Virus record (IMG/VR): IMGVR_UViG_3300027833_001310
Span: 1-64,000 of that record
Strand: one strand, 5' to 3'
Length of the DNA stretch: 64,000 bases
Origin: a virus
A program made the position numbers and the translations under genes. This document shows positions 7,626 through 13,584 of the stretch, in pieces (positions within the stretch are counted from its first letter, which is position 1; each line of letters opens with the position of its first letter). The notes under the pieces were generated by a model. It made no database searches. It saw only the letters and a program-made list of their open reading frames with translations, and had not been told where the DNA came from.

Positions 7626-8327
7626 CTATTTCCTTAGATGTAACTCTCGCATAGTCTGCAGTCGCGAATCGCAATGTCGACTACCATGAAAGTGAATTGC
7701 TCTGGCGTCACTTATATTGATTTTATTATGATGATAATCATCTTCCCCACCAAATAAAACTTGATATGCCATCCAAGGTTTGAGTACATCACCTAGTTTA
7801 ATATTTTGTGCAAACATCATTGCATTGTAAATAACTTGCTCACTGTCCCATCTATTCGGATTCCAATTCTCAACCATCTCTATGCCTAGGTCCCAAATAC
7901 TTTGGTCCATGTCTTTGGGATAGTATCTAATACCACAGTTAAAGAAATTTTCAAAGTCTAAGTTGTAATGATCATCTGTTGTCCACGATGGTTGCGTTAA
8001 ACCAAACATTGAAAACTTATCAAACTGATCGAAGTATTGTACTTTCTTCATAAACAGTACATCGAGATCAGCATACAATATGTTATGCCCTTCCTTCCAC
8101 AGATCATATATTTCATAGAAGTTTACTTTGAACACATCTCTGATGTTGTCTGCAGTGCCACGAAATACTTTTATTTCATCTAAATCTTGCACATAGGCTT
8201 CGGCACTAGCAACACTTAGTTCTTCCATTTGTGTATAACTGTTTTGTATGTCGCCTTCGTCTGTGCGATCGTTATACCATTTAGAATGATCATTGACTGT
8301 GTAATTTTTGTACACTAATATATTCAT
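7626..8327 (-). CDS. Glycosyltransferase-like protein (DxD)
   Basis: 233 residues. ILYADLDVLF at about 79-88 is a DxD metal/nucleotide-sugar motif with the hydrophobic flanks typical of GT-A enzymes that list a visible sugar-nucleotide site. Further on, NFFNCGIRYYP and WDSEQVIYNAMM fit the acceptor-side motif of nucleotide-diphospho-sugar transferases. Donor and acceptor are unknown. There is no membrane segment. It is monocistronic between UvsE-like and the small plus-strand element, and no clear promoter is seen. Confidence 0.65.
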   Translation of the reverse strand: MNILVYKNYTVNDHSKWYNDRTDEGDIQNSYTQMEELSVASAEAYVQDLDEIKVFRGTADNIRDVFKVNFYEIYDLWKEGHNILYADLDVLFMKKVQYFDQFDKFSMFGLTQPSWTTDDHYNLDFENFFNCGIRYYPKDMDQSIWDLGIEMVENWNPNRWDSEQVIYNAMMFAQNIKLGDVLKPWMAYQVLFGGEDDYHHNKINISDARAIHFHGSRHCDSRLQTMRELHLRK

Positions 8328-8363
8328 GCCATTATCTCATGTAATATTTGTGGATTAAGTACT

Positions 8364-9413
8364 TTAACTTTTTTCATGTAGGCCCATGGCTTGATTATAC
8401 AGTTGCTCACTAGCCAAGTTCTTAGCCTTAGCCTCGCACTGTATGTCAAACTGTGACCAAAAGCTCAATGCCCATGCATTAGCTTTTTCGTTAGGGAAGT
8501 AATCGGAATGAGCTCTCAACTTTTGTTTCTTATGACCTTGTTCAAGTAGTCCCACAATATCATGCATATTAGTGTGGGTATCGTCAGTAATAGGTAGATG
8601 CTCGTCACGACTGTAGCTATAATGCATAGCAGGGCGAACTCCACGCCAACTGTCGATAACTTCTTTAACGCGATCATCCTCTGGTTGTATGTATTCTTCA
8701 TCTCTAATCCAATGGTGGTGTATGTCGAGAACTAGTGCTACATGATCTTTTAGTTTGAGACTTTCGTCTAGTCCCCAGCACATCTCGTCATTCTCGATAG
8801 TAATAGTATTTAGTGCCTCGGGTGACAAACGGGGCAATACTTTGATAAGACCGGGTGCACCTAATCTACCTGAGACATGTACATTAATCTTAAAGTCTTG
8901 GAACTCTTTGCCGAAGCCCATGTATCGTGCCATAGTTGCGTGGTACTCGAACTCGTCAATACTACGTTCAACAACATCGGGTCTATCACTAGCAAGTACA
9001 CAGAACTGACCTGGATGGAAACTAATGCGAACATCTTTGTCTCTAGCAAGTTGACCTACCTTAGCAAAGCCTTCTTCTAACATCTTAACGTTAGTAGGAT
9101 CTTGCCATAAGTAAGACCAGTTTTCATGTGTAGCGGCAGGTAATTGATTGCTACCTAGTCTAACCATTCTACGATTTTCGGGCAGGGTGCTAACATAGTC
9201 AACAAGATTGTATGCACTTTGCATGTTGTGTGTTGCAATATCAAGCATACGATCTTCTGCTACAGCCTTGTCTTGCCTGTTAAGCCATGTAACTGTAGTT
9301 TGTCGCTCTGTGAAGTTCTGCTGTATTTCTTTTAGTACCTTGGGTTTCTGAGACTGGTCAGGGTCCATGTACTTACAGCAAAAACCGATGCGTTGTAAAT
9401 CATTGTCAAACAT
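8364..9413 (-). CDS. uvsE: UV damage endonuclease (UVDE/UvsE family)
   Basis: 349 residues. The whole TIM-barrel signature is visible: IGFCCKYM at the start, RLGSNQ, RISFHPGQFCVL, KINVHVSG, ITIENDE, ALVLDIHHHW and MHYSYSRD, which supply the His/Glu/Asp metal ligands. UVDE nicks DNA 5' to UV photoproducts and abasic sites and starts an alternative excision repair. This suits a phage of sunlit water. It has its own sigma70 promoter (9441-9469), so it is early. Confidence 0.93.
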   Translation of the reverse strand: MFDNDLQRIGFCCKYMDPDQSQKPKVLKEIQQNFTERQTTVTWLNRQDKAVAEDRMLDIATHNMQSAYNLVDYVSTLPENRRMVRLGSNQLPAATHENWSYLWQDPTNVKMLEEGFAKVGQLARDKDVRISFHPGQFCVLASDRPDVVERSIDEFEYHATMARYMGFGKEFQDFKINVHVSGRLGAPGLIKVLPRLSPEALNTITIENDEMCWGLDESLKLKDHVALVLDIHHHWIRDEEYIQPEDDRVKEVIDSWRGVRPAMHYSYSRDEHLPITDDTHTNMHDIVGLLEQGHKKQKLRAHSDYFPNEKANAWALSFWSQFDIQCEAKAKNLASEQLYNQAMGLHEKS

Positions 9414-9440
9414 ATATTACCTACCTAATGTAAAAGTGTT

Positions 9441-9469
9441 ATTATATACGAACATGCTGAGTATGTCAA
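9441..9469 (-). promoter_or_regulatory. Sigma70-type promoter for the UV endonuclease
   Basis: Minus-strand TTGACA (9469-9464), 17 nt, TATAAT (9446-9441). It sits just after tRNA-Glu. Confidence 0.85.
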
Positions 9470-9474
9470 GTAGT

Positions 9475-9549
9475 TGGTACTCCCTAGGAGAGTCGAACTC
9501 CTGTTGCCGAGATGAAAACCCGGTGTCCTAACCACTAGACGAAGGGAGC
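9475..9549 (-). tRNA. tRNA-Glu (UUC), CCA encoded
   Basis: Full cloverleaf. Acceptor GCTCCCT pairs with AGGGAGT, anticodon stem CCGGG/CTCGG carries loop TTTTCAT (UUC), the T-loop is GTTCGACTC, and ACCA is encoded at the 3' end. Confidence 0.93.
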
Positions 9550-9555
9550 ATAAAT

Positions 9556-9722
9556 TGGAGGGATGGGTAGCAGTCGTTTGTTAGTACTTTTATAATGTGA
9601 ACTCTGCAAATCATTCGCTACCCTGTCCCTTACCCGAGTAATAAAACCCCTATATGCTCGTTGCAAACAGTACACTTAGGGATTGACCCAATTTACGGAA
9701 TACCATTCGAGTTTGCAACAAT
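9556..9722 (-). ncRNA. Structured small RNA upstream of tRNA-Glu
   Basis: A sigma70 promoter (9757-9729) places the start at about 9722. The RNA opens with a 9-bp stem GTTGCAAAC (9719-9711)/GTTTGCAAC (9669-9661) enclosing a small GGGTCAATCCC hairpin. It then has a second stem AGGGACAGGGTAGC (9630-9617) with GCTACCCATCCCT (9571-9559). No ORF with a ribosome site is seen in it. It could be a free small RNA or a leader processed off tRNA-Glu. The family is not recognised. Confidence 0.5.
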
Positions 9723-9728
9723 GCGTAT

Positions 9729-9757
9729 ATTATACTACTAACAGGTATGCAAGTCAA
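9729..9757 (-). promoter_or_regulatory. Sigma70-type promoter for the small RNA and tRNA-Glu
   Basis: Minus-strand TTGACT (9757-9752), 17 nt, TATAAT (9734-9729). It starts 1 nt after the stop of the 64-residue gene. Confidence 0.8.
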
Positions 9758-9758
9758 C

Positions 9759-9953
9759 CTATATTTTGCCTGATAATAGATCTATTGCTTGTTGTGTTTG
9801 CGATGCACTAGGTACATCAGCATCTACAGGATGTTCAAACGCCTGCAGTATTTTAACTGCTTTGCTGTATAGCTCTTCTTTTGTATCTGCAGACATTACC
9901 GCAGTACCGTTGTCCACTACGATATATTTGTTATCTATTAGCATTAGTTTCAT
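9759..9953 (-). CDS. Small conserved-looking phage protein, 64 residues
   Basis: Not recognised. It begins MKLMLIDNKYIVVDNG, a compact beta hairpin, followed by a helix (ADTKEELYSKAVKILQAF). This is the style of short T4-like accessory proteins. It is the last minus-strand gene before the divergent switch to the plus-strand late block at 10 kb. Coding is supported by codon use and by clean boundaries with the promoter for the downstream RNA. Confidence 0.6.
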   Translation of the reverse strand: MKLMLIDNKYIVVDNGTAVMSADTKEELYSKAVKILQAFEHPVDADVPSASQTQQAIDLLSGKI

Positions 9954-9995
9954 ACCCTTACTTATAAGTTTTTAGATATCTGATTTTAAATTTTT

Positions 9996-10003
9996 GATAA
10001 ATA
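9996..10003 (+). promoter_or_regulatory. T4-type late promoter (GATAAATA)
   Basis: It lies 40 nt before the first gene of the plus-strand virion block. Confidence 0.7.
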
Positions 10004-10042
10004 TATAGATAACAACAACTCTATCGTAGGAATCAATTTGCC

Positions 10043-10648
10043 ATGGCAGACATAAAAAAATATAATTTGAAAGGCGTAGGTGCTAATGTAGAACTTGGTA
10101 AACAAGGTTCATATATTAGCGGTACATCAGACGCTGTTTCTTTCTTTAACAATACAGATGCATTACAAAAAGTAAGCATTGCAAATGCTACATTAGCCGG
10201 TCACGCTATTACTAAAGCACAACTTGATGATGTTGCTGGTGACTTAATACAGCATTTCACAACAGAATTTGACTACACTACTACTTCAGTTGATTTAGCA
10301 GGCGTAACATCAGGCTCTAGAATCATTGGCGTAACAGTTGATATTCCTACAGCATGGACAGCAACTAATAACACCGGAACTTTTGTAGAAGTTGGTGACT
10401 CAGGTAACCAATCTAGATTCATCGGCACTGGTGGCGTAGACATTAAACTTGCAGGACAATATCACAGTCAGTATCAATATGAATACGATGCAGCTGACAC
10501 ATTAGAACTAAATGTAACAGCCGGCGATGCAACTGCTGGTGTAGGTTCAGTTAGTGTAATAGTATCAAATGGTATACTAAGTGTAACAGATTACGGTGGC
10601 ATCCAGTCTTCGGCTGATGTTAACAGCGATCTCGGTAACATAGCATAA
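10043..10648 (+). CDS. Virion surface protein candidate with NLKGVG N-terminal module
   Basis: 201 residues. The first 65 residues (KYNLKGVGANVELGKQG and a hinge ending HAITKAQLDDVAG) are shared with the next gene, while the rest differs. The C-terminal part is beta-rich with Ser/Thr/Gly runs (VTAGDATAGVGSVSVIVSN), typical of head-decoration or fibre domains. The conserved N-terminus probably docks on the particle and the variable part is exposed (inference). It is late, behind GATAAATA at 9996. Confidence 0.65.
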   Translation: MADIKKYNLKGVGANVELGKQGSYISGTSDAVSFFNNTDALQKVSIANATLAGHAITKAQLDDVAGDLIQHFTTEFDYTTTSVDLAGVTSGSRIIGVTVDIPTAWTATNNTGTFVEVGDSGNQSRFIGTGGVDIKLAGQYHSQYQYEYDAADTLELNVTAGDATAGVGSVSVIVSNGILSVTDYGGIQSSADVNSDLGNIA

Positions 10649-10658
10649 AGGATATAGT

Positions 10659-11198
10659 ATGAAGCAATACAATTTAAAAGGTGTTGGACAAACAGTTGAA
10701 CTAGGCAAGCAGGGACCTAAAGTTGTAGGTTCTGCTAACTCCGTAGCAATACAAGACAAAGACGGTAATGCTGAAAACTTAATTATGTCTGCTGGTACAG
10801 ATGCAGAGCATGCTGTTACCTTAGCACAGTTAGATGCAGAAACAGGCTTCCGAGTAATGACAGTTAACGAAACTGTTACTTACGATGGTGGGACACAATA
10901 CTTATTCACAGCAAAAGCAAATACTACTATCTTAGGTGCAATGATTGAGAAGACTGCAGGTAACTGGGCTGACTATGATGCATTTACTGATATTACTATT
11001 GGTGATGCTGCAGACAACGATAGATTATTTGACCAAGGCTGGACTCCGGACGGAACTCAAGCAATTGGTAGTACTCAACATAAGTACACTGCTGATACAG
11101 CTATATATGCGTATGTTACTCAAGGTGGTGCTACTGCTGGTGGTGCTAGAATTAGAGTGAAGCATGTAGGGCCTGACTTAGACCAAACGGCTCCATAA
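10659..11198 (+). CDS. Virion surface protein candidate, paralogue of the preceding gene
   Basis: 179 residues. The N-terminus QYNLKGVGQTVELGKQG, then SANSVAIQDKDGNAENL and HAVTLAQLDAETG, repeats the module of the gene at 10043. The C-terminal beta domain ends in QGGATAGGARIRVKHVGPD. The two genes lie 10 nt apart and look like a tandem duplication with diverged outer domains. The exact location, head or tail, is not established. Confidence 0.65.
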   Translation: MKQYNLKGVGQTVELGKQGPKVVGSANSVAIQDKDGNAENLIMSAGTDAEHAVTLAQLDAETGFRVMTVNETVTYDGGTQYLFTAKANTTILGAMIEKTAGNWADYDAFTDITIGDAADNDRLFDQGWTPDGTQAIGSTQHKYTADTAIYAYVTQGGATAGGARIRVKHVGPDLDQTAP

Positions 11199-11203
11199 TA
11201 ACT

Positions 11204-12028
11204 ATGAATATTTTCGATATTACAGAAGCAAAAGCAAAAGTTGTTCGAGCTAGTGATAAAAAGCCAAAGAAAATAAAGCCTTCCACAGGACACGAAAGCC
11301 CACATCCAATGCAAGGTAAACTTGTAGGAGAGGGCAATCGACCTCAGAAGCCAAAGTCTTACAGTGCAAGAAATCCAGTTGCAAAGAATATTGAAAAGTT
11401 CAATAGACCTGCAACACACATGGACAAGAAAAAAGAAATGAAGAAGAAGGGACCTAAAATCCAAATGGATGAAGGCCCTTTAGTTTTACAAGGCAAATCC
11501 GGTGTTAACGGTATGCTTGACAGATTTCTAGATACATGGAAAAGTTCAGATCCTTCAGAAGAACAGTACGCAGATTTAATGAAAGTACTCGGCAAACACA
11601 TAGAATTTCAAGACGGTAAGAGAGTTGTCCTCACAGACTTAGAAGAAGGCAATATTGGTAAAGCAGTAGGTGCATTAGCACTAGTAGCAGCTTTAGGATA
11701 TGCTATGCCATCTGCTAAAGATAGCCCACTAGGTAAAGAATTACAACTAGCCGCACAACAAGGTGACACTGTAGCAGAATACCATTTAGATAATTTAGAT
11801 CTTTATATGGAAGCAAGTGATCAACGAACAATGATTAACTTAAAAATTGCATACATTGAAGATTCACCAAGAGAAGATGTTAAAGCATACTTAGCCAAGA
11901 AAGCAGGTATCGAAGAAGCAAAGAGTCCTACAAGCATGGATTGCTGGGACGGTTACAAAAAGGACGGCACAAAAGCAGGCACTGGCAAAAATAAGGGCAA
12001 GCGAGTAAACAACTGCGTTCCTAAGTAA
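11204..12028 (+). CDS. Candidate capsid-packaged internal protein with NNCV C-terminal motif
   Basis: 274 residues. It opens MNIFDITEAKAK, a capsid-targeting-like peptide with a possible prohead-protease site ITE|A at residue 8. A basic, proline-rich tract (about 20-90) follows, then IQMDEGP, an alanine-rich helical domain with a hydrophobic stretch (VGALALVAALGYAM), and a second candidate site AGIEE|AKS. The C-terminus DGYKKDGTKAGTGKNKGKRV then NNCVPK is a Lys/Gly motif I associate with marine T4-like proteins. Function unknown. Confidence 0.6.
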   Translation: MNIFDITEAKAKVVRASDKKPKKIKPSTGHESPHPMQGKLVGEGNRPQKPKSYSARNPVAKNIEKFNRPATHMDKKKEMKKKGPKIQMDEGPLVLQGKSGVNGMLDRFLDTWKSSDPSEEQYADLMKVLGKHIEFQDGKRVVLTDLEEGNIGKAVGALALVAALGYAMPSAKDSPLGKELQLAAQQGDTVAEYHLDNLDLYMEASDQRTMINLKIAYIEDSPREDVKAYLAKKAGIEEAKSPTSMDCWDGYKKDGTKAGTGKNKGKRVNNCVPK

Positions 12029-12048
12029 CAACTTAAAAGGAATACAAC

Positions 12049-12330
12049 ATGGACACACTTACAACGATGCTCACCGACCGGGTGTGGATCTACACTGCAA
12101 TCGCAGGATCACTACTAGGTGCAGCTTTCCTAGCATACTTTAAAGGAACAAAAGCAGGTATATGGGCTTACAGTAAGTTTGACCAGTTCCTAGACTTCTT
12201 AGTACAACGTTATGGATGGACGTGGTTTAAACAGGACGAGAACGCTTGGCGTAAACGTTACCCTAAAGTAACTGCAAAAATTGACAACCTCGAAGCAAGA
12301 ATCGCAAAACTAGAAAACAAAAAAAAGTAA
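12049..12330 (+). CDS. Single-pass membrane protein with C-terminal coiled coil
   Basis: 93 residues. One transmembrane segment (about 11-30, VWIYTAIAGSLLGAAFLAYF) is followed by an amphipathic region rich in Trp/Tyr (FLVQRYGWTWFKQ) and a Lys-rich helix ending in NLEARIAKLENKKK. It sits within the late plus-strand block. A lysis role (holin or spanin partner) or tail-membrane role is possible; the sequence does not decide. Confidence 0.55.
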   Translation: MDTLTTMLTDRVWIYTAIAGSLLGAAFLAYFKGTKAGIWAYSKFDQFLDFLVQRYGWTWFKQDENAWRKRYPKVTAKIDNLEARIAKLENKKK

Positions 12331-12345
12331 AATCTCTCTGTATTA

Positions 12346-13023
12346 TTGATAAGTAATACTATGGGATATTATAAAAGAAATAACGGTTTTACTAGAGGCC
12401 CAGCCTGGGCAGAACAACCTTTTCAACATATAACACATGAGTTTTGGCCCGACTTAACAAAGTTAAGGGAAGAAGCACTAGCGGTTAGAGATTCTAATGA
12501 ACATAGATTAACTGTACAAGTACCTAACGGCAGAGACGATGTAGATGATGTTGTATTGGACTTTCAATTTGTAAGCGATCATACGCCAGTACTGCAACAG
12601 CATTGGCAAAACTTTCAAGACTGGTTTGGTGAGACTGGAGCTGCATACTGTCAATATTTCTATATAGATGCAAATGCAGATTACGAATGGCACAGAGATA
12701 ACGTTCTAAGAGACATAGAATACGACCCAAGAAAAGTTCAAGAAACTACTACAGCAGAAATACCTGACAAATATAAAGTTAATTCACAAACTAACTTTCC
12801 AGTACAATGTGCTATTAATGTAGTATTAACAGAAGATGGTTCAGAATGCGAGTTTTATGATTTTGGATCTTATAAATATACGGCTGGAATATTAAATACA
12901 TCTCACTTACATAGGGTTTTCCCTTCGGAGCAGAGAATACTAGCAAGGATTTCTTTTTTAGAATTATTATATGAAGAAGTTATCCACAGAGTTAGAAAAC
13001 TAGAAAAGAGGAATAAAAAATGA
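12346..13023 (+). CDS. 2OG-Fe(II) dioxygenase-like / aspartyl hydroxylase-like protein
   Basis: 225 residues. The double-stranded beta-helix iron site is visible: YEWHRDN (HxD, about 105-110), LNTSHLHRVFPSEQRILARI (distal His and 2OG-binding Arg, about 185-204). This resembles aspartyl/asparaginyl beta-hydroxylase-type folds. The substrate is unknown. The stop overlaps the start of the next small gene (ATGA at 13020). One of six such genes in the window. Confidence 0.65.
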   Translation: MISNTMGYYKRNNGFTRGPAWAEQPFQHITHEFWPDLTKLREEALAVRDSNEHRLTVQVPNGRDDVDDVVLDFQFVSDHTPVLQQHWQNFQDWFGETGAAYCQYFYIDANADYEWHRDNVLRDIEYDPRKVQETTTAEIPDKYKVNSQTNFPVQCAINVVLTEDGSECEFYDFGSYKYTAGILNTSHLHRVFPSEQRILARISFLELLYEEVIHRVRKLEKRNKK

Positions 13024-13178
13024 TAGATTGGATTAAAGCAAGATTAAAAGAAAGAACAAGTTGGGACGGTAGCGTTCTAATTGGCGGTGGTATTGTAATG
13101 ATACTAGCACCTATAAACCTAATTGCATACGGCATGATAGCATACGGCCTGTGGACAATTGCAACCAAAGAAGGATAA
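13020..13178 (+). CDS. Small hydrophobic protein, 52 residues
   Basis: MIDWIKARLKER, then a hydrophobic stretch GSVLIGGGIVMILAPINLIA and YGMIAYGLWTIA, ending KEG. One long or two short membrane segments behind a positively charged N-terminus. It overlaps the stop of the dioxygenase gene by 4 nt and its own stop overlaps the next start (TAATG), so it is translationally coupled. Holin-like in size and charge but not proven. Confidence 0.6.
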   Translation: MIDWIKARLKERTSWDGSVLIGGGIVMILAPINLIAYGMIAYGLWTIATKEG

Positions 13179-13345
13179 TGGCAAAAGCAGCACAACGCAA
13201 AAAGAACAAGTCGTTAATTAACGGCACAGGAAGAAAGTGTACATCAACTGGTATTGGTGGTAGAGGACGCAAAGTAAAAATTGCTATGTCTACTATGAAT
13301 AAAAGTAAAAAACGTTGTATGGCTATGAGTAGGGGGCAAGGATAA
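13178..13345 (+). CDS. Small very basic protein, 55 residues
   Basis: MAKAAQRKKNKS followed by Gly/Arg/Lys-rich sequence with two cysteines (GRKCTSTGIGGRGRK; KKRCMAMS). The start is chosen at 13178 because it overlaps the previous stop (TAATG); a longer reading from 13151 would run back into the previous gene. Likely nucleic-acid binding. Its stop overlaps the next start. Confidence 0.6.
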   Translation: MAKAAQRKKNKSLINGTGRKCTSTGIGGRGRKVKIAMSTMNKSKKRCMAMSRGQG

Positions 13346-13557
13346 TGCCAACTAAATTTAGAGCAAGTGCTACTACTGTAAAACGTGGTACTAAAACAGC
13401 AGTAACAGAACACTATTATATTAGGAACACACCTAAAGAAGAACTTATTGAGTATCTTAATAATGGTCAAAAGCCAAAGGTAAAACAAAAATGTTCAAAC
13501 GAATTAGTTCGTAGAGGTATTGAAATTGTTTGGAAGGATAAAGAACCTGACTCATAA
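13345..13557 (+). CDS. Small T4-like marine phage protein, 70 residues
   Basis: Starts MPTKFRASATTVKRGTKT and continues with HYYIRNTPKEELIEYLNN and KCSNELVRRGIEIVW. The composition suggests a compact alpha/beta domain with a helical C-terminus. No enzymatic motif is present. It is part of a four-gene coupled chain (12346-13557) with overlaps of 1-4 nt. Confidence 0.6.
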   Translation: MPTKFRASATTVKRGTKTAVTEHYYIRNTPKEELIEYLNNGQKPKVKQKCSNELVRRGIEIVWKDKEPDS

Positions 13558-13571
13558 ATTTGTATTTAGAA

Positions 13572-13579
13572 GATAAATA
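13572..13579 (+). promoter_or_regulatory. T4-type late promoter abutting a start codon
   Basis: GATAAATA, then 5 nt, then ATG at 13585. With T4 geometry transcription would start on the A of the ATG. Confidence 0.7.
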
Positions 13580-13584
13580 CAATT

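Noticed and set aside
7465-7674. A 69-codon minus-strand frame
   Set aside because: It overlaps the glycosyltransferase 3' end in another frame and is antisense to the small plus-strand element; no start signal.
9556-9722. tmRNA or 6S RNA identity for the structured RNA
   Set aside because: No tRNA-like end with its own T-arm, no tag-peptide frame, and no large open bubble of 6S type could be recognised.
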